DNA of 7,200 bases from DASVDK01 sp036381125 [NCBI: Thermodesulfobacteriota bacterium] (GTDB taxonomy: Bacteria; DASVDK01). The position numbers were made by a program, and so were the translations under genes. Where the stretch lies: the NCBI GenBank assembly GCA_036381125.1, contig DASVDK010000045.1, forward strand, positions 1 to 7,200. Direction: 5' to 3'. Positions 1-7,200 of the stretch are shown here, one piece after another (position 1 is the stretch's first letter; each line of letters opens with the position of its first letter). Below the pieces are notes generated by a model. It was not told the DNA's origin, made no database searches, and saw only the letters and a list, made by a program, of their open reading frames with translations.

Positions 1-166
1 GGGCGTCGGCGCCCACGGACGCCAGCGCCGGCACCGGCACCGTGTGCGACCCGGCCTCGAGCGCGCTCCGCTCCGCCAGGGCGACCCCGGCCAGCACCGC
101 CAGGCCGCCGGCGCCCGCCGTGCCCAGCAGCCGCCGGACGGTCCTGCCCGCCGTACGTGTCGTCAT
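1..166 (-). CDS. Partial gene: N-terminus of a probable exported protein, function unknown
   Basis: Only the first 55 codons lie in the window; the gene runs off the left edge. I chose the ATG at 166-164 because a GAGGGG ribosome binding site (178-173) sits 6 nt upstream of it. An in-frame ATG six codons earlier (184) lacks such a site. The translation has the three-part form of an export signal. A basic N-region with a twin arginine (R11-R12, context TVRRLLG) is followed by a weakly hydrophobic Gly/Ala/Leu core at about 13-30, then an A-L-A signal-peptidase-I-like site at 29-31. The RR pair and weak core would fit a Tat signal, but no phenylalanine or strong consensus follows, so Sec export is equally possible. 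The visible mature segment (32-55) is too short to name a family. The gene is transcribed divergently from the one at 604. That it is a real, exported protein is inference from start signals and composition. Confidence 0.62.
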   Translation of the reverse strand, partial: MTTRTAGRTVRRLLGTAGAGGLAVLAGVALAERSALEAGSHTVPVPALASVGADA

Positions 167-205
167 CGCGTTCCCCTCGTCCATGCGTCGCGACGCCACG
201 GGGAC

Positions 206-233
206 AGGGTAGCAGCAACTCGCGTACCAGCAA
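206..233 (-). promoter_or_regulatory. Weak candidate promoter for the divergent minus-strand gene, built on a direct repeat
   Basis: Read on the minus strand, TTGCTG (233-228) and TACCCT (211-206) are 16 nt apart, placing a possible start near 199, about 33 nt before the ATG at 166. Each hexamer matches only three positions of the sigma-70 consensus. The same stretch contains a near-perfect direct repeat (TTGCTGGTAC and TTGCTGCTAC, 9 of 10 identical) with a 15-nt period, which could instead be a tandem protein-binding site. The position suits a promoter, but the match is poor. Confidence 0.22.
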
Positions 234-519
234 GCCCAGCCTCCCTGCACGGCCGAGCACTGCTCGACGCGCGCCGCGTAAGCCGGCGCACACCGGAGGC
301 TCGCCGACGGCCGGCGCGAGACGGCGCGGGGCGCGCCGCGATTTCGGGCCTCCGGTCATGGCTTCCAGGTGCCCGAGGGAGGAACCGCCGTTCCACTTCT
401 GGGCACGCGGCTCACCTGGCTGGCAAGGCAGCGGCCTCTCCTTCCCCTCCGGGCTGGCGCCGGGTGCCGGCGGCGCAAGCCGCCTCCGCAGAAGCGGCCG
501 ACCGCCCTGCCGGGTGGTG

Positions 520-544
520 CCGTCCCAGGACGGTGATGTATACT
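520..544 (+). promoter_or_regulatory. Candidate promoter (-10 TATACT) with an adjacent operator-like dyad
   Basis: TATACT at 539-544 matches the sigma-70 -10 consensus at five of six positions and stands out in very GC-rich surroundings. It predicts a start near 551 and a leader of roughly 50 nt to the ATG at 604. No convincing -35 box is visible at the usual spacing. Just upstream is a perfect 14-bp dyad, CCGTCCCAGGACGG (520-533; half-sites of 6 bp, 2-bp centre). It lies across the spacer and the end of the -35 zone, where an activator or repressor could act. A weak -35 combined with a dyad would fit a regulated promoter. The -10 call is moderate; the operator role is inference. Confidence 0.4.
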
Positions 545-554
545 TGCGTTCCAA

Positions 555-597
555 CGGCCGGCAACGTTCGCCCTGCCGGCCGAGTCCCGAGAAGGGA
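555..597 (+). promoter_or_regulatory. Structured 5' leader of the small gene at 604
   Basis: A perfect 9-bp inverted repeat, CGGCCGGCA (555-563) with TGCCGGCCG (574-582), leaves a 10-nt loop. It would form a very stable hairpin starting a few bases after the predicted transcription start. Immediately after it, TCCC (585-588) can pair with GGGA (594-597), which is part of the Shine-Dalgarno sequence GAAGGGAG (591-598). That small hairpin would partly hide the ribosome site. The pairing is seen directly; its role in mRNA stability, translational control or protein binding is inference. No T-run follows, so it is not an intrinsic terminator. Confidence 0.35.
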
Positions 598-603
598 GTC
601 GCG

Positions 604-957
604 ATGTTCTCGCCGAAGAACCGGTTTCGGGTTCGGCTGGAGAAGATCCAGCACCTGACGCCGCGTCAGCCAACCGGGCGGCTCTACCCCGTCGGGTACG
701 AGCACGAAGGGTACATCTGGACCGAGGAGCCCGACCTCACCCACTACCTCCTCGGCCGCAAGGGCGTCGGGCCGGTCGTCGTGCTGGCGGCCAAGACGCC
801 GGGCGGCACGGGGACGGGCGCCGAGGGCGCCGCCTTCCGGACCTCCATGGTCGAGGACGTCTCGCGGGTGCGAGCCGGGGTCTACCATGTCCGCACGCCC
901 AACTCCGTCTGGCAGGTCGTCGAGCTTCCCGAGATCGATCCCGTAGAAGCCGTCTAG
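604..957 (+). CDS. Hypothetical small protein, 117 residues, unrecognised
   Basis: The ATG at 604 is preceded by the ribosome site GAAGGGAG, 5 nt away. The frame ends at TAG 955-957 and the product looks protein-like, unlike the open frame upstream of this start. I do not recognise the family. The N-terminus is basic (KNRFRVRLEK, 5-14), followed by an aromatic, acidic stretch (GYEHEGYIWTEEPDL, about 31-45) and a short hydrophobic Val/Leu run (GPVVVLAA, 56-63). A Gly/Thr-rich turn (66-74) leads to a C-terminal segment that alternates like beta strands (YHVRTPNSVWQVVEL, about 94-108). There is no signal peptide, no membrane helix and no cysteine; I also see no metal-binding or nucleotide-binding motif. 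It is most likely a small cytosolic beta-rich protein. It is monocistronic in view, convergent with the recJ operon and divergent from the exported-protein gene, so context gives no function. Confidence 0.78.
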   Translation: MFSPKNRFRVRLEKIQHLTPRQPTGRLYPVGYEHEGYIWTEEPDLTHYLLGRKGVGPVVVLAAKTPGGTGTGAEGAAFRTSMVEDVSRVRAGVYHVRTPNSVWQVVELPEIDPVEAV

Positions 958-1006
958 CCGCGCCCGCCCGGCCTCTCCTCCGTTCAGCGACAGCCTACGG
1001 CTCGCT

Positions 1007-1034
1007 CCGGCGCTCCCCGGGGCGCGAGCGCCGG
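1007..1034. terminator. Possible bidirectional terminator hairpin between convergent genes
   Basis: CCGGCGCTC (1007-1015) and GAGCGCCGG (1026-1034) form a perfect 9-bp stem with a 10-nt loop. It lies in the 115-bp gap between the stop of the plus-strand small gene (957) and the stop of recJ (1073). Position between convergent stops suggests termination in both directions. Neither strand shows a T-run after the stem, so this is not a canonical intrinsic terminator. It may act with Rho or simply protect 3' ends. The rest of the gap (958-1006 and 1035-1072) holds nothing else I can recognise. Confidence 0.42.
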
Positions 1035-1072
1035 CCTGCATCCGCGCGGGCGCGCACCGTCCCGGGAGGCGG

Positions 1073-2833
1073 TCAGGAGGGGGAATGCAGGTCGCGCAGG
1101 GCGAGCTGCGGCCGCGGCCGTCCCTGCCAGTGGTCGACCTCCGGCGTGAAGGCCGCGGTCACGCGCGCGGTCGGCAACGGGTAGCGGCTCCCCATGCGGA
1201 AGCCGATGCCGCAGAACGACCCGGCCGCGTCGCCGGCAAGCTCGAGGCGGAGGTGGCGTCCGCCCCCCACCAGCCGCTGCTCGCGCACCACGAGCGGCGC
1301 GGCGAAGAGCGGTTCGGGGTTGCCGGGACCGTAGGGCGGCAACCGCACGACGTCGCGCCAGAACGCGGTATCGAGCTGGGCCAGCGTCACGGCGGCGTCG
1401 AGCACGAGCCTGGGGCCGGATGCGCCCCCCGTCTGCGCCCCCACCGCCTCGGCGAAGCGGGCGCGGAACGCCTCCACCCGGTCGGCCCGGACGGTGAAGC
1501 CGGCCGCATGCGCGTGCCCGCCCCAGGCGTCGAGGAGGTCGGCGCAGCGCGCGAGCGCCTCGTGCACGTCGGCGGCGCCGGCGCCCCGCACCGAGCCGCG
1601 GCCGCGGACGACCCCGTCCTCGTCCGGCCTGTCGTCCAGGGCGATCACGGCGGCCGGTCGGCCGGCCTCCTCCGCCAGGCGGGCGGCGACGATGCCCACC
1701 ACCCCCCTGTGCCACCCGACCCCCGCCGCGACGATGGCAGGCGAGCCGGCCTGCTCGGCGGCGATCAGGCGCGCCGCCTCGAGCGCCACGGCCTCGAGCC
1801 GCTGCCGCTCCCGGTTCATGTCGTCGAGCCGGGCGGCCAGGCGCGATGCCTCGCGGTCGTCCGAGGCGAGCAGCAGCGCCAGCGCCACGGTCGGATCGCC
1901 CACCCGGCCGGCCGCGTTGAGCCGCGGCGCGAGCCGGAACGCCACGGCGCGCGCGTCGGCCTCCGGCGCGTCGGGACCGCCGAGGCCGGCCACGGCCGCG
2001 AGGGCGCGCAGCCCAGGCCGCCTGAGCGCCCGGATCTGGGCCAGGCCGTGCGTCGCCAGGATCCGGTTGTCCCCGCCGAGGGGGACCACGTCCGCGAGCG
2101 TGCCCAGGGCCACGATGTCGAGGTACTCGCGCAGGTCGGGCAGCGGGTCGACGCCGCGCTCGCGAAGGCGAGCCCGCACGGCCGCGACCAGGAGGAACGC
2201 GACGCCGACGGCGGCGAGGTCCTTGTACGGGAAGGCGCAGTCGGGCTGTCGGGGGTTCACCACCGCCAGCGCCGGCGGCGGCGGCCCGGCACGCGGCTCG
2301 TGGTGATCGGTGACGATGACCTCGAGCCCGCGGCCGGCCGCCCACGCGAGCGCCTCGTGCGCCGCGATCCCGCAGTCGGCCGTCACGACGAGGCGGCACC
2401 CGGAGGGCGACGGCAGCCGCGCGTCGCACGCCGCGAGGCCGCGCGTGATGGCCTGCGGCGAGAGCCCGTAGCCGTCGCGCGCGCGGTCGGGCAGACAGAC
2501 CTCGACGCGCGCCCCCATGGCCGACAGGCCGAGCGCCAGCACGGCGGAGGCGGTCACGCCGTCGACGTCGTAGTCGCCGAAGATCAGGAACGGCTCGCCG
2601 CTCCCGATGGCGGCGACGATCCGGTCGACCGCGGCCGCCATGCCGCGCATGGACCAGGGCGGCGTCAGGTCGGCGAGGCGGGGCGTGAGGAACCGGGCGG
2701 CCGCGTCGGGGTCCGCGTACCCCCGGTTGACCAGGACGCGCGCCACCAGGGGCGAGAGCCCGAGGGCGTCGGCGAGGCGGGCCGCCGCCGCCCCGTCGCC
2801 GCCCACGAGCCGCCAGCGGGCCGGCAGCGTCAC
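1073..2833 (-). CDS. recJ: Single-stranded-DNA-specific 5'-3' exonuclease RecJ
   Basis: RecJ degrades single-stranded DNA 5' to 3' in RecFOR recombination, mismatch repair and fork processing, using Mn2+ or Mg2+. The 586-residue product is full length for the family (E. coli 577). DHH-domain motifs are intact: FGDYDVDG with D87, D89 and D91; TADCG with D152; TDHHEP with D176, H177 and H178; and LDIVALGTLADVV with D239 and D248. A linker helix region (about 320-360) joins the DHHA1 domain, which carries GWHRGVVG (372-379), GRGSVRG (411-417) and GGHAHAAGF (438-446). Residues about 470-586 match the place of the family's OB-fold DNA-binding domain. The GTG start (2833-2831) overlaps the secF stop as GTGA; no good Shine-Dalgarno site precedes it, so translation is probably coupled to secF. 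It is the last gene of the block. Placement of recJ downstream of secDF is also known in Bacillus. Identification is secure. Confidence 0.97.
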   Translation of the reverse strand: MTLPARWRLVGGDGAAAARLADALGLSPLVARVLVNRGYADPDAAARFLTPRLADLTPPWSMRGMAAAVDRIVAAIGSGEPFLIFGDYDVDGVTASAVLALGLSAMGARVEVCLPDRARDGYGLSPQAITRGLAACDARLPSPSGCRLVVTADCGIAAHEALAWAAGRGLEVIVTDHHEPRAGPPPPALAVVNPRQPDCAFPYKDLAAVGVAFLLVAAVRARLRERGVDPLPDLREYLDIVALGTLADVVPLGGDNRILATHGLAQIRALRRPGLRALAAVAGLGGPDAPEADARAVAFRLAPRLNAAGRVGDPTVALALLLASDDREASRLAARLDDMNRERQRLEAVALEAARLIAAEQAGSPAIVAAGVGWHRGVVGIVAARLAEEAGRPAAVIALDDRPDEDGVVRGRGSVRGAGAADVHEALARCADLLDAWGGHAHAAGFTVRADRVEAFRARFAEAVGAQTGGASGPRLVLDAAVTLAQLDTAFWRDVVRLPPYGPGNPEPLFAAPLVVREQRLVGGGRHLRLELAGDAAGSFCGIGFRMGSRYPLPTARVTAAFTPEVDHWQGRPRPQLALRDLHSPS

Positions 2834-3816
2834 CGGGTGCGCGCGCTCTCGCGCGCGGCGACCCGCGGGCGGCGCCCCGGGCGGGTCGGCTCGCCCGCCG
2901 GCGTGGGCCTCCGCTGCCGGTCCGGCAGGCCCCAGACGTAGAGGATCGGGCTCGCGACGAAGATCGACGAGTAGGTGCCGACGAGGATGCCGAGGGTGAG
3001 GGCCAACGCGAAGTCCCTGAGCACGTCGCCGCCCCAGATGTAGAGCGAGATGCAGGCGAGGAGCGTCGTCGTGCCGGTCACGATCGTCCGCGACAGGACG
3101 TCGTTGATGCTCACGTTGATGACCTCCCCCAGGTCGCGGCGGCCGCCTCGCGCGAGGGTCTCGCGGATCCGGTCGAAGACGACGACCGTGTCGCTCAGGG
3201 AGTAGCCGGCCACGGTGAGCAGCGCGACGACCAGGAGCAGGTTGATCTCCTTGCCGAGCAGGAAGAAGACGCCGAGCACGGCCAGCACCGTGTGGACCGT
3301 CCCGAGCGTGGCCGCCACACCGAACCGGAACTGGAAGCGGACGGCGATGTACAGGACGATGCCGACGAGCGACAGCACGATCGCCACGACCGCGTCGCGC
3401 CGGAGCGCCTGGCCGACCGTCGGCCCGATGGTGCTCGTCGACTCGACGGTCAACGCGTTGCCCGACAGTCCGCTCCTGAGCGCGCCGATGATGTGGTCGG
3501 CGGTCTCGTCGAGCGGCACCTCGGACCGCTTGACCCGGATGATGAGCTTCGTCCCCCCCTCCGAGCCCTGCAGGTCGGCGTTGCCGAAGCCCGCCTCCTC
3601 GAGCGCCGAGCGCGCTTCGGAGAGCGTGACGGGGCGTTCCAGGTCGACCTGGACGGCGACCCCGCCCGCAAACTCGATCCCGAGATTGGCCCGGTCCATC
3701 GCGATGGCGACGAAGGTCGCCAGGCCGATCAGGCAGAGCACGGCGGAGATCGCCAGCGTGATCCGCCGCTTGCCGATGAAGTCGATCCGGGTCTTGCGCC
3801 CCCCGAACAGGTCCAC
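2830..3816 (-). CDS. secF: Protein translocase subunit SecF
   Basis: SecF is an RND-type inner-membrane protein that pairs with SecD and uses the proton motive force to pull preproteins out of SecYEG on the periplasmic side. The GTG start at 3816-3814 has a GGGAG ribosome site 6 nt upstream and gives 328 residues; the frame is open further upstream only because it overlies secD. TM1 is at about 19-40, followed by the family signature NLGIEFAGG (44-52). The periplasmic P4 domain is about 55-135. Five further helices lie at about 142-160, 168-188, 191-213, 244-261 and 268-292. The conserved charged residues are present: D209 in GYSLSDTVVVFDRIRE (E. coli D213) and R243 in LSRTIVTG (E. coli R247). 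The cytoplasmic tail (298-328) is unusually rich in arginine and proline, with 10 Arg. It starts 17 nt after secD and overlaps recJ by 4 nt. Identification is secure. Confidence 0.98.
   Translation of the reverse strand: MDLFGGRKTRIDFIGKRRITLAISAVLCLIGLATFVAIAMDRANLGIEFAGGVAVQVDLERPVTLSEARSALEEAGFGNADLQGSEGGTKLIIRVKRSEVPLDETADHIIGALRSGLSGNALTVESTSTIGPTVGQALRRDAVVAIVLSLVGIVLYIAVRFQFRFGVAATLGTVHTVLAVLGVFFLLGKEINLLLVVALLTVAGYSLSDTVVVFDRIRETLARGGRRDLGEVINVSINDVLSRTIVTGTTTLLACISLYIWGGDVLRDFALALTLGILVGTYSSIFVASPILYVWGLPDRQRRPTPAGEPTRPGRRPRVAARESARTR
2840..2857 (-). promoter_or_regulatory. GNRA-type hairpin just upstream of the recJ start
   Basis: On the mRNA strand, CGCGCGC (2857-2851), loop GAGA and GCGCGCG (2846-2840) form a 7-bp all-GC stem closed by a GNRA tetraloop. 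It lies inside the last codons of secF and ends 6 nt before the recJ GTG, where a Shine-Dalgarno sequence would be expected. Ribosomes finishing secF would have to open it. A role in coupling or limiting recJ translation is inference; the same bases also encode part of SecF's Arg-rich tail, which may explain them. Confidence 0.3.
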
Positions 3817-3833
3817 GTGCGTCTCCCGACTCG

Positions 3834-5429
3834 TCAGATGCTGAGGGCCTTGACGGCCCGGCTGCGCGTCATGATGTCGAACACCGTCTTGGTCCCGATC
3901 AGCGCCGTGAAGAGGTTGATGATGACGCCGGCCGACAGCGTCACGGCGAAGCCCTTGACCGGTCCGGTGCCGAAGATGAAGAGCACGAACGCCGTGATGA
4001 GCGTGGTGACGTGCGAGTCGAAGATGGTCCAGAACGCCTTGTCGTAGCCGGAGTCGACCCCCGCCCTGACCCCCTTGCCCGCGCGGAACTCGTCGCGCAT
4101 CCGCTCGAACATCAGGACGTTCGTGTCGACCGCCATGCCGATGCCGAGGACGATCCCCGCGATGCCGGGGAGCGTGAGCGTCGCCCCGAAGAGCGCGAGC
4201 ACGCCGAGCAGCAGGAGCACGTTCAGCACGAGCGCCAGGTCGGCGACCACGCCGCCCACCCGGTAGTAGAGGATCATGAAGCCGATGACGAGCACGGTCG
4301 CGATGACCCCGGCCTTGAGCCCGGCCCGGATGGCGTCCTCGCCGAGCGAGGCGCCGACGGTGAGGTTCTGGACGATCTTGACCGGCGCCGGCAGGGCGCC
4401 CGCCTTGAGCACCACGGCGAGGTCGTACGCCTCGTTCGCCGTGAAGCTGCCCGAGATCTCCGCCTGGCCGCCGGTGATCGCCTGGCGGATCACCGGCGCC
4501 GAGTAGACGGTGTCGTCGAGGACGATGGCCAGCCGCTCGCCGACGTGCGCGCTCGTCACCTCGCCGAAGATCCGCGTCCCGCGGGAGTCGAACGAGATCC
4601 CGACGGTCGGCTCGTTGAGCGGCCCGCGCTGCACGCGTGCGTCGGTCAGCACCTCGCCGGTGAGGAGCGGCTCCCGGCGCACGAGGATCGGCTGCTCGGA
4701 GACCGCCCCGGTCTGGCGGTTGACGTTCCGCTCCTGGAGGAGCTGCGTGCCGGGCGGCGGGCTGCCGACGAGCGCCTGCTGCATCGCCTGGGGATCGTCC
4801 ACGACGAGCTTGAACTCGAGCTGCGCCGTGCGGCCGATCAGGTCGATCGCGCGCTTCGGGTCCTTCACGCCGGGGAGCTGGACGACGATCTGGTTCGACC
4901 CCTGGCGGGCGATGACCGGCTCGGTCACGCCGAACTGGTCGATGCGGTTGCGGAGCACTTCCACCGCCTGGGCGACCGCGTCGCTCGACAGCCGCGTGAC
5001 CTCGTCGGGCGACAGCGCGTAGACGACCGTCACCCGGCCGCCGGTCCCCTCCTGGCGGCTCCGCTGCACGAGCCCCGGCAGCTCGTCGCGGATCGCCGCC
5101 TCGGCCTCGGCGGCCTGCGCGGCGCTCTGGTAGGTGACCGACACGCGGTCGCCCTGCGGCTCGACCACGGCGAGCCCGGCCTCGCGCCGCTGGAGCACCT
5201 GGCGGATCTCCGAGGCGTAGGCGGCCAGGCGCGACTCGACGGCCCTGGGCGAGTCGACCTCGAGGAGCAGGTGCATGCCGCCCTGGAGGTCGAGCCCCAG
5301 GTTGATCCGGCTCGCGTTGCGCACCCACCAGTCGGGCAGCCGATCCGGGATGATCGTCGGCAGGAGCGCGATGACGGCGAGGACCGCCGACAGGACGATG
5401 AGGGTGACCCGCAGCCTGATCCCGCGCAC
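3834..5429 (-). CDS. secD: Protein translocase subunit SecD
   Basis: SecD partners SecF and YajC in the membrane and couples proton flow to late translocation and substrate release from SecYEG. At 531 residues it is shorter than E. coli SecD (615), as is common when secD and secF are separate genes outside Gammaproteobacteria. TM1 is at about 8-27, then the signature GLDLQGGMHLLLEVD (45-59). The periplasmic P1 region (about 60-365) includes EVLRNRIDQFGVTEP (157-171) and LPGVKDPKRA (185-194), with a head portion at roughly 250-340. The conserved LKAGALPAPV (341-350) leads into five helices at about 371-389, 396-414, 420-441, 473-488 and 493-513. The proton-relay aspartate is D435 in GMAVDTNVLMFERMRDE (E. 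coli D519). The GTG start (5429-5427) lies 3 nt after the yajC stop, and its GGGAGG ribosome site, 10 nt away, is within the end of yajC. Identification is secure. Confidence 0.98.
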   Translation of the reverse strand: MRGIRLRVTLIVLSAVLAVIALLPTIIPDRLPDWWVRNASRINLGLDLQGGMHLLLEVDSPRAVESRLAAYASEIRQVLQRREAGLAVVEPQGDRVSVTYQSAAQAAEAEAAIRDELPGLVQRSRQEGTGGRVTVVYALSPDEVTRLSSDAVAQAVEVLRNRIDQFGVTEPVIARQGSNQIVVQLPGVKDPKRAIDLIGRTAQLEFKLVVDDPQAMQQALVGSPPPGTQLLQERNVNRQTGAVSEQPILVRREPLLTGEVLTDARVQRGPLNEPTVGISFDSRGTRIFGEVTSAHVGERLAIVLDDTVYSAPVIRQAITGGQAEISGSFTANEAYDLAVVLKAGALPAPVKIVQNLTVGASLGEDAIRAGLKAGVIATVLVIGFMILYYRVGGVVADLALVLNVLLLLGVLALFGATLTLPGIAGIVLGIGMAVDTNVLMFERMRDEFRAGKGVRAGVDSGYDKAFWTIFDSHVTTLITAFVLFIFGTGPVKGFAVTLSAGVIINLFTALIGTKTVFDIMTRSRAVKALSI

Positions 5430-5432
5430 GGT

Positions 5433-5801
5433 CTAGACGCCTCCCTCGGGCCGGGCGTCCTCGCCCGGCGTCACGATGCCGGCGATGAAGTTCCGGTAGA
5501 CCTTGACGCGGACGTTGTCGGCGATCTCGAGCGTGAGCACCTTCTCGGCCGTGCCGGTGACCTTGCCCCTCAGGCCGCCGGCGGTGTAGACCTCGTCGCC
5601 CCGCTTGATCGACTTCAACATCTCCTGGTGCTTCCGCTGCCGGGTCTGCTGCGGGCGGATGAGGAGGAAGTAGAAGACGACGAAGATGAGCAGCAGCGGG
5701 ATGAGCTGGACGAAGAAGCCGCCGGGCCCTCCCGGGGCTCCCTGACCGGCAGGTGCCCCGCCCATGGCGTACGCCGTACCCGCGAACAGCCAGTCGAACA
5801 T
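5433..5801 (-). CDS. yajC: Preprotein translocase accessory subunit YajC
   Basis: YajC is a small single-span inner-membrane protein that co-purifies with SecDF and SecYEG; it is not essential and its exact role is unsettled. The 122-residue product has a short N-terminal segment containing the AYAMG pattern often seen in the family (10-14). A Gly/Pro/Ala-rich linker (about 14-28) precedes one transmembrane helix (about 30-48) ending in the hallmark FYFLLIRPQ (43-51). After a basic stretch (QTRQRKHQ) comes the cytoplasmic beta-rich domain with MLKSIKRGDEVYTAGGLRGKV (61-81). The ATG at 5801 lies 7 nt after the tgt stop. Its likely ribosome site, AGGGGGAG, overlaps the last tgt codons about 10 nt upstream. 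Position directly before secD confirms the call. Confidence 0.96.
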   Translation of the reverse strand: MFDWLFAGTAYAMGGAPAGQGAPGGPGGFFVQLIPLLLIFVVFYFLLIRPQQTRQRKHQEMLKSIKRGDEVYTAGGLRGKVTGTAEKVLTLEIADNVRVKVYRNFIAGIVTPGEDARPEGGV

Positions 5802-5808
5802 GGATCGA

Positions 5809-7200
<1,392 letters not shown>

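Larger units (their letters stand above)
167..603. other. Divergent intergenic region, 437 bp, with no credible gene
   Basis: This stretch separates the minus-strand exported-protein gene from the plus-strand gene at 604. Open frames cross it on both strands, but their translations are low-complexity Arg/Pro/Ala/Gly mixtures without a recognisable domain, as expected of GC-rich non-coding DNA. It contains a 15-nt-period direct repeat (209-233) and a 13-bp palindrome (254-266). A foldable stretch at 365-419 pairs CCAGGT (365-370) with ACCTGG (414-419) and holds an inner GGAAC/GTTCC hairpin (381-394). Two small adjacent tetraloop hairpins follow (469-484, loop GCAA; 486-497, loop AGAA). The plus-strand promoter and leader signals occupy 520-597. 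Several of these inverted repeats are expected by chance at this GC content. I see no tRNA, no known riboswitch and no terminator with a T-run. Confidence 0.6.

Noticed and set aside
254-266. 13-bp palindrome CGAGCA-C-TGCTCG considered as a LexA-type operator
   Set aside because: It does not match the known LexA boxes (CGAAC-N4-GTTCG or GTTC-N7-GTTC), and a palindrome this size is expected by chance in GC-rich DNA of this length.
157-603. Upstream extension of the small gene's reading frame to an ATG at 157
   Set aside because: The frame is open for 149 extra codons, but the added sequence is low-complexity. It also contains the -10-like box and the leader hairpin. The strong ribosome site is at 591-598, which fixes the start at 604.
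984-2429. 481-codon minus-strand frame overlapping recJ in another phase
   Set aside because: The composition is almost entirely Arg, Ala and Gly, and it overlaps the conserved RecJ frame on the same strand.
1085-2941. 618-codon open frame on the plus strand opposite recJ and the end of secF
   Set aside because: It is antisense to RecJ, whose motifs are all intact. The translation is Arg/Gly/His-rich without domains, the usual antisense artefact of GC-rich genes.
3817-5328. Reading the secF frame as one 832-residue protein (SecDF-like fusion)
   Set aside because: The upstream part lies over secD in another frame and is Arg/Gly-rich nonsense. SecD and SecF homology lie in separate frames with their own starts and a 17-nt gap, so the genes are not fused.

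Overview
The window reads as bacterial chromosome of high GC content (I estimate around 70%), with GTG starts, very short intergenic gaps and long open antisense frames, as expected at that composition. The separate secD and secF genes and the order queA-tgt-yajC-secD-secF-recJ fit a Gram-negative-type or deep-branching, GC-rich lineage. Deltaproteobacteria-like, Methylomirabilota and Rokubacteria-like lineages are all possible. Nothing seen fixes the phylum, and the assignment is inference only.

Layout. On the minus strand, reading from the right edge leftward, lies one compact block: queA (its 5' part is outside the window), tgt, yajC, secD, secF and recJ. Junctions are a 4-nt ATGA overlap (queA/tgt), 7 nt (tgt/yajC), 3 nt (yajC/secD), 17 nt (secD/secF) and a 4-nt GTGA overlap (secF/recJ). 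This looks like one transcription unit with translational coupling. recJ is last, and a 9-bp GC hairpin follows it in the 115-bp gap before a convergent gene.

On the plus strand at 604-957 is a small gene for an unrecognised 117-residue protein. It is preceded by a good ribosome binding site and a leader containing a dyad, a candidate -10 box and a strong hairpin. A roughly 440-bp intergenic region separates it from a divergent minus-strand gene whose first 55 codons (1-166) encode an export-signal-like N-terminus. The rest of that gene is outside the window.

How the genes work together. QueA and Tgt act in queuosine modification of GUN-anticodon tRNAs. Tgt inserts preQ1 at position 34, and QueA adds the epoxycyclopentanediol moiety to give epoxyqueuosine. 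YajC, SecD and SecF form the membrane complex that assists SecYEG/SecA in proton-motive-force-driven late translocation. RecJ is the 5'-3' single-strand exonuclease of recombination and repair. These are housekeeping genes with all visible catalytic residues intact. I see no mobile element, CRISPR array, RNA gene or clear undescribed system. The less ordinary material is the orphan small gene with its structured leader, a tetraloop hairpin at the recJ start, and the arginine-rich tail of SecF.
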